Source: Planctomycetota bacterium
GTDB lineage: Bacteria > Planctomycetota > UBA1135 > UBA2386
Direction: 5' to 3'
DNA: 64,000 nt
Assembly (NCBI GenBank): GCA_020638735.1
Contig: JACKHZ010000009.1
Span: 744,001 to 808,000, forward strand
Positions within the stretch are counted from its first letter, which is position 1. The number at the start of each line of letters is the position of its first letter. The notes beneath the pieces were generated by a model. The model made no database searches. It was not told the origin of the DNA and was given only the letters and a program-made list of their open reading frames with translations. Positions 35,304 to 44,769 of the stretch are shown one piece after another. Both the position numbers and the translations under genes were made by a program.

Positions 35304-38162
35304 TCACCGCCGCATGCCCTGCCCGAATCGCCGCACCGCCGGATCCGGGTCGAACACCGCCTCGTGCACCAGCAGCGCGCACGGCCAGACCTCGGCGTCG
35401 CGGGTCGCCAGCGTGCGGTAGGCGGCGAGGCGGACCTTCGGGTCGTCGTGCGCGGTGCAGTTGGCGACGTCGCGCTGCACGGCGCCGTCCCAGTACGACA
35501 GCTCCCCCACGACCTGCAGCGTCGACAGGATCGTCGTCGGCGCAGCGCGCAGCAGCGGCCCGACGACGTAGGCGAGCGACTGGCGATCCCACGGTTCGCC
35601 GATCACGGCGCGCATCGTGTCCTCGTCGACGTCGACGCCGGCGAGCTGGATCGCCTGGCCGGCGTAGCCGGAGGTGCAGCGGCGCGGGTCGCGCCCGAGG
35701 AAGCGCATCGCCGCTGCGTCGGCGGCCAGGCCTGCGCGCCAGCTCAGGCGGTCGTCGAGGCGCGGCAGCAGCGCTTCCAGGTCGTCGAGCTGCACGCCCA
35801 GCTGCACCGCCAGTTCGACGACGCGCGCCAGCTCTTCGACGTCGGTCGTCGCGTCCGCCCGACGCGACAGCGCCGTCGCCGCGAACGCGCGACCTTCGTC
35901 GCCGAGCGCGGCGGCGCGACGCACCGCGGCGAACGCCACCACCTCGACCGGCGTCGCCGCCAGCACAGCGAGCGCGGCGAGGTCCCCGGCGACGTCGCTG
36001 GCCGGCGCCTTCTCGATCGCCATCGCCAAGCCGTACTGCCAGTCCTTCGCGTCGGCCAAGTCCATCGGGTCGGTCGGCGCGACCTGCGCCAGCGCCGCGA
36101 GCGTCAGCTCCGCGCTGCACAGCGCCGGCGCGACCAGCGCGCGCGGCAGGACCCCGTCCCGCGCCGCCGACGCCAGCGCCGCGCCGCGCTGCGTGCCGAG
36201 CGCGGTGATCGCGGCCTTGGCAGCCTCCCGCGAGGTTCCACCGGCCCGCCATGCCGCGGCGATGCGCTCCGGGGCCTGCAAGCAAAGCGTCGCCACGTGC
36301 AACAACGCCGCGTCGCGGTCCTCGTCGCTGCGCCCGATCAGCAGGTTCGCGCGCGCTCCGTCGAGGCGTTCGACGCCGTCGGTGGCCCACGGCATGCCGT
36401 GGCGCTCCTCCCGCGGCAGCGCCGCGTACCAAACCAGCAACTCGTCCGGCAGCACGGGCAACGCCGCCGCCAGCGCGCTGCGCGCCAGCTTCTGCGGCAC
36501 CGGCATGTAGAACACGCCGGTGCGCGGCGGCGCCGGCTCGATGGTCGGCGCCAACAGCTCGTGCACCTGCCGGGCGCCCGCGGCGTCGACGTGGCGACAC
36601 AGCTGCACCAGGGCGAGCATCAGCAGCTCGTGCCGCGGCGCCTGTTCCGGCGCGATGCGCCACTTCCCGTCGGCGTCGACGAACTCGCGCAACCCGGCCA
36701 GCAGCGGCACGAGCAGGCGCGCGTCGCCGGCGGCGCACGCCGAGAACACGTACCACGACGCGGCGTTGGCCGGGAAGCCCGCGCGCGTCGGCCCGGGCGT
36801 GCCGCAGAAGCCGCCGAGCTGCGGCAGCTCGGACCTCAGCGGCGCCTTGCCGCGCAGGGCCGCGAGCGCGCGATCGCCGACGACCTCGGCCAGCCGCGAG
36901 TCTGGCGCGCCGGGCACGACCTTGGCGCAGACGGTCGCCGCGCGCTCGACGACCTGCGGGTCCTCGTGATCGAGCAGCGCCAGCAGGATCGGCGCGAGGC
37001 GCGTCGCCTGCTCCGGTTCGGCCGGCGGTTCGAAGTCGTAGGCGGCGCGCGACCAGGCACCGAGCGCCATCAGCACGCGCAGCGTGACGTGCACCCTGGG
37101 TGACGCCACGGCCAACGACAGCACCGCGGCCTTCTCGTCGTCGCCGAGCGCGGCGGCGAACTGCAGCGCCGTGCTGGCCCGCTGGTCGGCGACGTCGCGC
37201 GCCCGCAGGCCCGGCCGTTGCGCCGACATCTCGTGCCAAGGCGGGGCCGGGATGCGCAGCGCGTAGGAGATCAGCGCCTTCGCGAGCCGCCGGCGCTGCG
37301 CGGCGTCCAACGGCGTGCTCGCCCCCCAGCCCCCGAACTCGCGATCGGCGGCGAGGTCGTCGAGCAGCTTGTCGAGCGAAGCGGCCACGCCGTCGCCGAA
37401 CGACACGCGGTTCTGCACCAGCTGCACCAGCGCGGCGTCGTCGCGACCGCCGTGCGAGAGCCGCTCCGGCACCGACAGCCGCAGCATCAGCCGCAGCGCG
37501 ATCGCCGCCCGCCGGGCGATGGTCGGGTCGGGCACGACGAGCGCCTTCTGCAGCGAGAACGGTCCGTGTCGTCCGTCGCCGACGGTCAGCAACCACGCGC
37601 CGGGCTTGCCCGGGCCGAGGTCGCGCAGGCACGCCAGCACCTCGGCGGCGGCCTCACCATCGGCGGCGGCGCGCGTCCGCTGCAGCAGGAGTTCGGCCGG
37701 CCGGCGCTCGGCGCCGTCGTGCCGCCACTCGTCGGCCCACGGCTCCGGCCGCTGGAAGCGCGACACCGCGACGAGGTCGGCCCGCTCTTCCGCACCGGCC
37801 TTGACGTAGCGGTCGACCAGTCCGTCCAGAGCCTCGGCGAACACCGCCGCCCGCGCGCGCCGCCGCCCAGGCTCCAGCTGCCACAGCTGCGGCAGCGCGT
37901 TGCGGTCCGCGGTCAGCGGCCCCATCGCGCGCGCCCACAGATGGCCTTGCAGGCGCCCGCGAAGCGTCGCGACCGTGTCGACCAGCGCGCCGAACGGCAC
38001 CTCGTCCACACCCGCTGCCTGCAGCGCGCGGTGGTAGTCGGGCTGCGTGACGGCGTTCGCGATGCGCTCGGCGAGCGCTTCGTCCTGAGCGCGCAGCGCG
38101 GCGACGGCAGCCATCGCCAGCAGGACCCGACCGGGAACGACACGCAAAGGGGATCGGATCAT
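35304..38162 (-). CDS. Large exported HEAT-like repeat protein
   Basis: 952 residues from ATG 38162, giving a signal peptide (about 1-26, RVLLAMAAVAALRAQ). The rest is almost entirely Ala/Leu-rich amphipathic helices in HEAT/ARM-like order (for example DHEDPQVVERAATVCAKVV, ALAALRGKAPL, DDPKVRLAAYRTLATRDAEVWP). No catalytic motif is visible. It is probably a periplasmic scaffold. It resembles the HEAT part of the 16440-18596 protein in composition but lacks a VWA domain. A hairpin separates it from the CotH gene upstream, so it likely has its own promoter within the 161-base gap, where I see no clear promoter. Confidence 0.65.
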   Translation of the reverse strand: MIRSPLRVVPGRVLLAMAAVAALRAQDEALAERIANAVTQPDYHRALQAAGVDEVPFGALVDTVATLRGRLQGHLWARAMGPLTADRNALPQLWQLEPGRRRARAAVFAEALDGLVDRYVKAGAEERADLVAVSRFQRPEPWADEWRHDGAERRPAELLLQRTRAAADGEAAAEVLACLRDLGPGKPGAWLLTVGDGRHGPFSLQKALVVPDPTIARRAAIALRLMLRLSVPERLSHGGRDDAALVQLVQNRVSFGDGVAASLDKLLDDLAADREFGGWGASTPLDAAQRRRLAKALISYALRIPAPPWHEMSAQRPGLRARDVADQRASTALQFAAALGDDEKAAVLSLAVASPRVHVTLRVLMALGAWSRAAYDFEPPAEPEQATRLAPILLALLDHEDPQVVERAATVCAKVVPGAPDSRLAEVVGDRALAALRGKAPLRSELPQLGGFCGTPGPTRAGFPANAASWYVFSACAAGDARLLVPLLAGLREFVDADGKWRIAPEQAPRHELLMLALVQLCRHVDAAGARQVHELLAPTIEPAPPRTGVFYMPVPQKLARSALAAALPVLPDELLVWYAALPREERHGMPWATDGVERLDGARANLLIGRSDEDRDAALLHVATLCLQAPERIAAAWRAGGTSREAAKAAITALGTQRGAALASAARDGVLPRALVAPALCSAELTLAALAQVAPTDPMDLADAKDWQYGLAMAIEKAPASDVAGDLAALAVLAATPVEVVAFAAVRRAAALGDEGRAFAATALSRRADATTDVEELARVVELAVQLGVQLDDLEALLPRLDDRLSWRAGLAADAAAMRFLGRDPRRCTSGYAGQAIQLAGVDVDEDTMRAVIGEPWDRQSLAYVVGPLLRAAPTTILSTLQVVGELSYWDGAVQRDVANCTAHDDPKVRLAAYRTLATRDAEVWPCALLVHEAVFDPDPAVRRFGQGMRR

Positions 38163-38292
38163 GGGGCTGCGGGGTGCTGCCTGTAGCGACACTGCGACCG
38201 CCGTCACCGGCACAACGGCTCGGCGACTTCCGGGTTCGGCCGACGGTCCAGCATGCCACGAACAGGCCCCGAGCGTGTCAGCGGCCGGTCAG

Positions 38293-38311
38293 GCCGGGGC
38301 CGTTCCCCGGC
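38293..38311 (-). terminator. Hairpin after the CotH-protein gene
   Basis: gccgggg (38293-38299) pairs perfectly with ccccggc (38305-38311) across a 5-base loop, 12 bases downstream of the stop of the 38324-41122 gene on the minus strand. Confidence 0.5.
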
Positions 38312-38323
38312 AGACGCCACCCG

Positions 38324-41122
38324 TCAGTCGCAGATCCGCGAGACCACACCGTTGGAGAGCTGCATCACGCCGAACAGGTCGCCGGCACCCTGCGCCACCA
38401 GCACGGCGCCGCGCGCCAGCGGATCGTCCGGCACCGGCAGCTCGAAGCGCACCTCGCCATCGGCGTTGGCGACGCCGCTGAGGAACACCAACGGGTCGAC
38501 CAGCACCGTGCCGATGCCGGGCACGGCGACGTGCAGGACCTGGGTGCCGATCGCCAGCGCGGCGACGCTGCCGACCGGCTGCTCCTCGAGCTCGAAGCGC
38601 AGGCTCTCGCCCAGCTGCGGAACGCCGCGGCCGCGCAGCGGCGCCGCCGCCACGGAGTGGTCCTGCCATTCGTACTTGAGGTGCCCGCACGGCTGCGGCC
38701 GGTTGCTGCGGCCGGGGGTCGGCCGCGGCATCGTCACCAGCACGCCCGGCTCGCAATCGAGCCGACCGAAGCTGACGTCGTCGCGCTGGTCGCCGAACAC
38801 GAACTGGTCGATCGCCGGGCTGCCGCCGGGCGCGAACAAGCCGACCTCCTCGCCGTTGCCGCTCAGCTTGAAGGTCGCGTGCAGCGGCCCTTCGCCAGGC
38901 TCGTTGTCGGCCCACACCAGCAAGCTGCCGCCCGCCGGCACGACGGTCCCGGCGGGGATCGTCCACTTGGTCGGGTTGCCGAGGTCGTCGGTCAGGTGAT
39001 ACCCCGACAGGTCGACGTCGACGACCGAGCGGTTGCGCAGCTCGATCCAGTCGTCGTTGTCGCCCGCTTCGTCGGTGAGCCCGTCGACGTTCTCGGCCAA
39101 CACCTCGGCGATCTCGACCGCCGGCAGGCCGGCGCGCACCTGCACCGACAGCTCGTGCACCGCGCTCCAGACGCCGCCGAGCAGCGTGCGCGCCTTGAGT
39201 CGCATCGGGCCGCTGGCGATCACGAACGCGCCGGACCCGCCGGCAATGCCGACCGCGGCGCCGCCGGGCGCGCGCGGGTCGCTGCCGTCGGTCGTGTAGT
39301 ACAGCGTGCCGGAGTTGCCGCTGCGCAGGATGCCGATCACCTGGCCGGGCGCGAACCACGGCTCGCGGATCTCGATCGGCGCGCCCGACACCCCGAGCAC
39401 GAACTCCGGCGGATCCAGCGCCGGGTACAACATCGGGTGCGGCGACGGCACCGAGGTGTTCCGCAGCGCCGCGATCAGGTCGCCGCGGTTGCCGGCGAAC
39501 ATCTGCCGCACGTCGTCGACGTACGGCGCCCAATCGGCGTTTCGCGTCCAGGTCACGCCGCGCGGGTCGAAGCGACCCCACCGCGCCGACTCACCGACGA
39601 CGCCGTGATCGACGACGCCGGTGATGCGGTTCCAGCGGTCGAGCACGTTCTGCTCGGACAGCGGGCCGTCCTGGAAGCACTGCTGGTAGACGCGGTCGGC
39701 GTAGGCGACGCGGAAGTCCGCCTGTTGTTGGCCGCAGCGCCACAGCTTGGAGATGTCGAGCGGCCCCGTCAGCAGCTCGTTGACGATGCGGGCGTGGTCG
39801 GCCGGCGGGCCGGGCCGGTTGGGCAGGTCGATCCAGCTGTCCTCGGCGTCCCAGCTGTAGAAGCGCACGCGGCCGTTCTGCGGGGCGTTGCGGTTGCCGG
39901 CGTACCAGTTGTTGTTGGCGCCGTTGAACGACGGCCAGTCGCCGCCGCCGCACCAGGTCCAGCCGAGGATGTAGTCGCAGAAGCTCGCGACGTCGAGCCG
40001 CGCCGCGACGGTGTTCCAGTTGTTGGCGCCGGCGGCGGCGATCATCGCGTCGTAGAAGGTGCCGTCGCCGTCGAGATCGCCGCTGTGGTTGCGCGCGAAC
40101 CAGTCGTCCTTGCTGCCGCCGAAGCGGTCCGACAGGAAGCCCGCCTCCGGCCGTTCGACCGGGTTGTAGAGGCCCCAGTAGAGGCCGTTGAGGTAGAGGT
40201 GCACGAACAGGCCGCGCGAACCGACGCCGGTCATCGCGATCTGCGAGCTGCGCGCGAGGTCGTCCACCGCGAACGAGTAGCGGCCGGCGCGCGCCGGCTC
40301 GTTGTAGAGCAGGCCGTCGTTGAAGCCGGCGCGCAGCACCAGGTCGTCGAACGTGCGCACCTCCGAGTCGTTGCCCTCGGCGCTGTGCCGGAACAGGTCG
40401 TGGTGCCACTTGGAGTCGCCGTAGACGGCGCGGAAGTAGACGCGGATCGAGCGCTTCGCCTGCTGCCAGCTGTGCGGCGTCAACCCGCAGTCGACCTGGT
40501 CGTCGCGGCCGTCGGGATGGAACACCTCGATCGAACCCGGCGCCTCGACGCTGCCGCTCGGCGCGCGGACCACGCCGCTGCTGCCGAACATCTGCGTGTA
40601 GCTGGTGACCACCGACATCGTCGGCAGCGCCGCGAGGTCGGCGAGGATGCGGCCGGAGTACTGCGGGTCGCTGAGCACGCTGCCGTCCATGTCGTACGGC
40701 ACCGCCGTAGTGAAGCCGGTCGGCCGCGTCTGCAGCAGCACCCGGTCCGGGAACACGTAGGTCTGCGTGTCGACGTTGGTCGGCGACAGCCCCGGCGCGG
40801 TCGCGTAGGCGCGCAACACCACCGCCGGCGTCAGCGGCCGCAGCCCGCCGTTGGTGCTGGTCGGGTCGATCGTCACCGTCACCGGCGTGGTGCCGTGGGC
40901 GACGTTGCCCGAGGTGCGCGGGTCGCTGCAGTCGAGCGTGTAGTGGATCGTCGCGCCCGGCGTCGCGCTGCTGATCGTCACCGACAGCGGCGCCGCGTAG
41001 AGGCCGCGCTTGTCGGAGAACTGGGTGTCGGCGACTTCCTGGGCTGCGGCGCGCACGGCGAAGGCGGCGGCGAGCGCGACGACCGACAGGAGACGGCTGC
41101 TTGGAGCGCGGCTCGGGAGCAT
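38324..41122 (-). CDS. Secreted CotH-like protein with lamin-tail and CHB_HEX modules
   Basis: 932 residues from ATG 41122 with a signal peptide (about 1-28). Module order: a chitobiase C-terminal-like repeat (ATIHYTLDCSDPRTSG), a CotH kinase-like domain (about 200-530; FDDLVLRAGFNDG, LFVHLYLNGLYWGLYNPVERP, FYSWDAEDSW), a second CHB_HEX repeat (TLYYTTDGSDPRAPGG), a lamin-tail domain (VEIAEVLAENVDG, DDWIELRN), and the C-terminal surface module ending FELPVP...QLSNG. CotH-type proteins are atypical kinases that phosphorylate extracellular proteins in Bacillus; the WDAED segment could supply metal-binding acids here, but activity is not proven. It is likely a cell-surface protein. The next gene upstream lies 180 bases away. 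Confidence 0.75.
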   Translation of the reverse strand: MLPSRAPSSRLLSVVALAAAFAVRAAAQEVADTQFSDKRGLYAAPLSVTISSATPGATIHYTLDCSDPRTSGNVAHGTTPVTVTIDPTSTNGGLRPLTPAVVLRAYATAPGLSPTNVDTQTYVFPDRVLLQTRPTGFTTAVPYDMDGSVLSDPQYSGRILADLAALPTMSVVTSYTQMFGSSGVVRAPSGSVEAPGSIEVFHPDGRDDQVDCGLTPHSWQQAKRSIRVYFRAVYGDSKWHHDLFRHSAEGNDSEVRTFDDLVLRAGFNDGLLYNEPARAGRYSFAVDDLARSSQIAMTGVGSRGLFVHLYLNGLYWGLYNPVERPEAGFLSDRFGGSKDDWFARNHSGDLDGDGTFYDAMIAAAGANNWNTVAARLDVASFCDYILGWTWCGGGDWPSFNGANNNWYAGNRNAPQNGRVRFYSWDAEDSWIDLPNRPGPPADHARIVNELLTGPLDISKLWRCGQQQADFRVAYADRVYQQCFQDGPLSEQNVLDRWNRITGVVDHGVVGESARWGRFDPRGVTWTRNADWAPYVDDVRQMFAGNRGDLIAALRNTSVPSPHPMLYPALDPPEFVLGVSGAPIEIREPWFAPGQVIGILRSGNSGTLYYTTDGSDPRAPGGAAVGIAGGSGAFVIASGPMRLKARTLLGGVWSAVHELSVQVRAGLPAVEIAEVLAENVDGLTDEAGDNDDWIELRNRSVVDVDLSGYHLTDDLGNPTKWTIPAGTVVPAGGSLLVWADNEPGEGPLHATFKLSGNGEEVGLFAPGGSPAIDQFVFGDQRDDVSFGRLDCEPGVLVTMPRPTPGRSNRPQPCGHLKYEWQDHSVAAAPLRGRGVPQLGESLRFELEEQPVGSVAALAIGTQVLHVAVPGIGTVLVDPLVFLSGVANADGEVRFELPVPDDPLARGAVLVAQGAGDLFGVMQLSNGVVSRICD

Positions 41123-41301
41123 CGGGACCTCGGGGTTGCGGAGCGGAGGGGCCTCCGGACCATAGGCCCCGAGCGACAGGTGTGAAGGACGGGAGAAGAT
41201 CGTGACGTCCTGGCGACGAACGGTCCACCGTGACCGGTCCGCAACCACGCGCAACCCAGGGCATTCTTGCTGCGTTCGCCGCCCGGCTGCGCCCCGGCGA
41301 C

Positions 41302-42570
41302 CTAGCCCGCCGCGATCGCCTTCAACGCGGCCACCAGCCGGTCCAGCTCGTCGGTGGTCGTGTAGCACTGCGGCGTCACCCGCACGCCGCGCACGCCGAC
41401 GCCGTCGATGGCGACGGTGTGGATGTGGAACTCGTCGAACAGCCGCTTCTCCAGCTGCACCGGCGTGACCCCCTCGACGCCGACGTTGGCGATCGCGCAG
41501 CTGCGCTGCGGGTCGCGCGGGGTGTTGAGCACGATGCCCTTCGCGTCGCGCACCTGGTCGGTCCAGTGACGCTGCAGCGCGCGCAGCCGCTGCTCCTTGC
41601 GCGCGGCGCCGATCGTCCGGTGCTGCGTGATCGCAGCGTGGATCGCCAGGTCGGTGTGCGCCGGATGCGTGCCGGTGTGGTTCAGCTTGTCGATCGAGTC
41701 CACCGCGTGGTGGTCGCCGAACAGCGGCCACAGCGGCTCGACCCGCTGTTTGCTGACGTAGAGCATGCCGCAGCCGAGCGGCGCGCCGAGCCACTTGTGC
41801 AGGCTGGCGCCGTAGTAGTCGCAGCCGAGGTCGGGGATCTCGAAGTCGAGGTGGGCGAACGCGTGCGCGCCGTCGACCATCACCTGCACCGAGCGCTCGT
41901 GCGCCATGTCGGCGATCTTGCGGATCGGCAGCACGTGGCCGGTGAGGTTGATCATGTGGCAGACCATCAGCAGCCGCGTGCGTTCGGTGATCGCGCGGCG
42001 GTAGACCTCCACCACCTCGTCGTCGCTCTGCGGATCGATCGGCACCGACACGACCTTGGTCACGACGCCGTGGCGCCGCGACACCTGGCGGAACATCGAC
42101 TGCATGGCGTGGTAGTCCTGCTCGGCGAACACCGCTTCGTCGCCTCGCTGCCACGGGAAGCCGGCGATCACCGTGTCGAGCGACTCGGTGGTGTTGCGGG
42201 TCAGGATCAGCTCGTCCGGTGACACTCCGGCGATCGTCGTCGCCAGGGTGCTGCGCACTTCGAGCTTGTCCTGCGGCTGCTTCCTGCGCATGTAGAACGC
42301 GGCGTCGCGGTTGACGTCGCGCGCGTGGCCGACGAACGCGTCGAGCACGTCCTCGCTCATGCGCGAGTAGTAGCCGTGCTCGAGATCGACGTAGCCCTCG
42401 GGCAGCCGGTAGCGCGCGCGCAGCTCGGCCCAGAAGTCCCCCGGCGCGGGCCCCTGTGACGGCGCGGCGTCGCGCGGCGCCACCGCCCGCGGCCGCGCAC
42501 CGAACCACGAGCCCGTCACCGCTGCCGACATCGCCGACCCCGCGGCGAACAGGAACTCGCGCTTGTCCAT
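41302..42570 (-). CDS. Exported PLP-dependent class V aminotransferase-like enzyme
   Basis: 422 residues from ATG 42570. The fold-type I PLP core resembles isopenicillin-N epimerase and cysteine-desulfurase-like proteins: LTRNTTESLDTVIAG, then VMVDGAHAFAHLDFE (the PLP-nitrogen Asp) and GASLHKWLGAP with Lys 259 as the Schiff base. The N-terminus KREFLFAAGSAMSAAVTGSW looks like a signal that holds the protein in or across the membrane; it has KRxFL but no clear twin Arg, so Tat export of the folded PLP enzyme is plausible and unproven. The reaction is unknown; epimerase or desulfurase-type chemistry are both possible. It is divergent from the crotonase gene across only 35 bases. Confidence 0.8.
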   Translation of the reverse strand: MDKREFLFAAGSAMSAAVTGSWFGARPRAVAPRDAAPSQGPAPGDFWAELRARYRLPEGYVDLEHGYYSRMSEDVLDAFVGHARDVNRDAAFYMRRKQPQDKLEVRSTLATTIAGVSPDELILTRNTTESLDTVIAGFPWQRGDEAVFAEQDYHAMQSMFRQVSRRHGVVTKVVSVPIDPQSDDEVVEVYRRAITERTRLLMVCHMINLTGHVLPIRKIADMAHERSVQVMVDGAHAFAHLDFEIPDLGCDYYGASLHKWLGAPLGCGMLYVSKQRVEPLWPLFGDHHAVDSIDKLNHTGTHPAHTDLAIHAAITQHRTIGAARKEQRLRALQRHWTDQVRDAKGIVLNTPRDPQRSCAIANVGVEGVTPVQLEKRLFDEFHIHTVAIDGVGVRGVRVTPQCYTTTDELDRLVAALKAIAAG

Positions 42571-42605
42571 GTCGCTCGTTCTACCACCTTCGCTACAACG
42601 GTCGC

Positions 42606-43385
42606 ATGACCGCATCCGCCGAAGCCCCGCAGCACGTGCGCTACGCCGTCGACGGCCCGCTGGCCACGATCACGCTCGACCGTCCCGAGGCGCGCAACGC
42701 ATACTCCGACGAGATGTGCACGCAGCTGGTCGCAGCGCTCGCCCGCGCCGACAGAGACCCCGACGCGCGCTGCGCGATCCTGACCGGCGCAGGCAAGGCG
42801 TTCCACGCCGGCGGCGACGTCAAGGCGATGAAGGCGCGCTCGGGCATGTTCGCCGGCGATCCCGCCGAGCTGCGGCAACGCTATGTCGACGGCATCCAGT
42901 CGGTGCCGCGCGCGATCGCGCAGTTCCAGAAGCCGCTCTTGTGCGCGATCAACGGCTCGGCGATCGGCGCCGGCCTCGACCTCGCCTGCATGTGCGACCT
43001 GCGCTTCGCCGCGCGCTCGGCGACGATGGGCTCGACGTTCGTGCGGGTCGGTCTGGTGCCCGGCGACGGCGGCGCGTTCTTCCTCGCCCGCACGGTCGGC
43101 TTCCCGCGCGCGCTCGAGCTGATGCTCAACGGCCGCGTGCTCGACGCCGACGAGGCGCTGCGCATCGGCCTGGTGCACGAGGTGTTCGACGACGACGCGC
43201 TGCAGGACAAGGTCGTCGAGCGCGCGCTGTCGATCGCCGCGCTGCCGCCGGTCGCGGTGCAGCTGACCAAGCGCGCCGCCTACCGCAGCTGGCAGGCCGA
43301 CCAGGCGACGGCGCTGGAGCTGGCGGCGACCTACCAGGGCATCGCCCAGAACCACCCCGACCATCGGCGCGTGCTCGGCGGATGA
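42606..43385 (+). CDS. Crotonase (enoyl-CoA hydratase/isomerase) family protein
   Basis: 259 residues from ATG 42606. The crotonase fold is clear: ATITLDRPEARNAYS, GKAFHAGGDVKAM (oxyanion-hole region), INGSAIGAGLDLACMCDLRFA and VGLVPGDGGAFFLAR. The two catalytic glutamates of true enoyl-CoA hydratase are missing: the first aligns with Asp in GAGLDLA and the second with Phe in GSTFVRVG. The enzyme is therefore more likely an isomerase or another crotonase reaction on an acyl-CoA than the standard hydratase. The upstream sequence CGCTACAACGG (about 42590) may hold a -10. The stop overlaps the start of the methyltransferase-like gene (ATGA), linking the two. Confidence 0.85.
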   Translation: MTASAEAPQHVRYAVDGPLATITLDRPEARNAYSDEMCTQLVAALARADRDPDARCAILTGAGKAFHAGGDVKAMKARSGMFAGDPAELRQRYVDGIQSVPRAIAQFQKPLLCAINGSAIGAGLDLACMCDLRFAARSATMGSTFVRVGLVPGDGGAFFLARTVGFPRALELMLNGRVLDADEALRIGLVHEVFDDDALQDKVVERALSIAALPPVAVQLTKRAAYRSWQADQATALELAATYQGIAQNHPDHRRVLGG

Positions 43386-44041
43386 ACGCGTCGCCGCAGC
43401 GCACCGTGCACGAGGCCGACGCGCTGCGCTGGCTGGTCGAGAACCCGTTGCCGGCCGGCGCCGCGATCGCGACGTCGCTGCCGAACTTCGACGAGTTCTC
43501 GCACCGCGATCCGACCCGCTGGCGCGAATGGTTCGTCGATGCGGCGGCGCTGGTCTTGCGCAGCACGCCGCCGACGGGGGCGGCGGTGTTCTTCCAGACC
43601 GACGTGCGGCTCGAGCCCGCGCAGGGCGGCGGCTGGATCGACAAGGCGTTCTTGGTCCAGCTCGCGGCCGAGCGCGAGCGCGCGACGTTGCGCTGGCACA
43701 AGCTGGCGCTGCGCGCGCCGGCCGGCATCGCCACCGGCGGCCGCCCCGGCTACGCGCACCTGCTGTGCTTCGTGCCCGTCGGCGGCGGTGCGCTTCGCGA
43801 CGACGCCACGGCCGACGTGCTGCCGCAGCTCGGCGAGATGCCGTGGACGCGCGCGGTCGGCGTGGACGTGGCGAACTTCGTCGTCGCGTGGCTGCGCGAC
43901 CACGCCGCCGCGCGCACCATCGTCGATCCGTTCTGCGGCGTCGGCACGTTCCTGGCGGCGGCCAACGCGGCCGGGCTCGACGCGATCGGCGTCGAGAAGA
44001 ACCCTGGGCGGTGCCAGAAGGCGCGCGCTCTGCAGCTGTAG
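43382..44041 (+). CDS. Permuted SAM-dependent methyltransferase-like protein
   Basis: 219 residues, translationally coupled to the crotonase (ATGA overlap). The SAM-binding motif DPFCGVGTFLAAANAAG (Asp 182 onward) and the following acidic strand GVEKN lie near the C-terminus. The motif that usually supplies the catalytic loop (D/N/S-PP-Y/W) lies near the N-terminus as TSLPNFDE (residues 31-38). This order (catalytic loop first, SAM site last) is that of beta-class amino-methyltransferases. The loop has L and N where P and Y/W are expected, so the substrate or activity may differ. A homologous pairing with a crotonase is unusual. It could act on RNA, DNA or protein; the sequence does not decide. 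Confidence 0.65.
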   Translation: MNASPQRTVHEADALRWLVENPLPAGAAIATSLPNFDEFSHRDPTRWREWFVDAAALVLRSTPPTGAAVFFQTDVRLEPAQGGGWIDKAFLVQLAAERERATLRWHKLALRAPAGIATGGRPGYAHLLCFVPVGGGALRDDATADVLPQLGEMPWTRAVGVDVANFVVAWLRDHAAARTIVDPFCGVGTFLAAANAAGLDAIGVEKNPGRCQKARALQL

Positions 44042-44075
44042 GCGGTCCGCGCTCGAAGACACCGGAGTGCGAACC

Positions 44076-44095
44076 CCTTGCACAGCCGTGCAAGG
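44076..44095. terminator. Hairpin between convergent genes
   Basis: ccttgcac (44076-44083), loop agcc and gtgcaagg (44088-44095) form a perfect 8-bp stem in the 88-base gap between the methyltransferase gene and the convergent 44130-44684 gene. It can serve both directions. Confidence 0.6.
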
Positions 44096-44129
44096 CCAGC
44101 GGAGGCAGATCCCGCCGCCATGACGTCAC

Positions 44130-44684
44130 TCACGACTCGATACCCAGCGTTCGCCGGATCTCCGCACCGATCACAGCATCACTCTCGGACAGCGAGAAGC
44201 GCACACCACCATCACCTGCTCGACCAAGCTCCCCTTCTCGCCGATTCTCAAGAGTCCGCATCTCCGTGAGGACGAGCTCGCCGCCAGAACACCTGACCTC
44301 GATCGACGCCCCTCCACGCATCAAGGCCCGCCAGGACTTCACCCCCAAGCAGCGCAGGATCTCTTCCTGATCTTCCGGGTATGGCTCCTTCGCCATCGAC
44401 GATTGCTCCAGACACGCCCTCAGCGTTGCACCGACCTGAGCATTGGCCTCCGTGGCGGACACCCTCGTCACCGGCAAGCACGAACGAGACAGACCCCCGA
44501 AGACCCAATGCGGAATGAAGCAGATCTCATCCTCGAGCAGGTAGATCGATGCCGCCTCGACCGACGATTGCACTGGTTCGACTTCTCGTGCTCGACGCGT
44601 CGACGGTCGGCGCGTCGCTCCCACCGCTACCAGCACGCTGCTCAACAAGGCAACAGCACCCGCCACCCAGAGTAGGACCGCCAT
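44130..44684 (-). CDS. Single-pass membrane protein of unknown function
   Basis: 184 residues from ATG 44684. That start opens directly on a transmembrane segment (residues 2-24, AVLLWVAGAVALLSSVLVAV); an in-frame start at 44777 would overlap the VOC gene and is less likely. An Arg-rich stretch follows, then a domain of about 140 residues with FIPHWVFGGLSRSCLPV and EDQEEILRCLGVKSWRALM. I do not recognise the family. Codon use is less GC-biased than in the flanking genes. It lies 85 bases downstream of the VOC gene on the same strand. Confidence 0.6.
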   Translation of the reverse strand: MAVLLWVAGAVALLSSVLVAVGATRRPSTRRAREVEPVQSSVEAASIYLLEDEICFIPHWVFGGLSRSCLPVTRVSATEANAQVGATLRACLEQSSMAKEPYPEDQEEILRCLGVKSWRALMRGGASIEVRCSGGELVLTEMRTLENRREGELGRAGDGGVRFSLSESDAVIGAEIRRTLGIES

Positions 44685-44769
44685 CACCGCACGCCTGTCG
44701 ACATTGGCGAAGAGCTTACGTGACGATGCCTGCTGCGAGATGCAGGGCGTGTGCAGCGCCCACCGAGGC

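Noticed and set aside
38324..42508. One 1394-residue open frame covering the CotH gene and beyond
   Set aside because: The part upstream of 41122 runs through the aminotransferase gene in another frame and lacks family sense; ATG 41122 starts a signal peptide.
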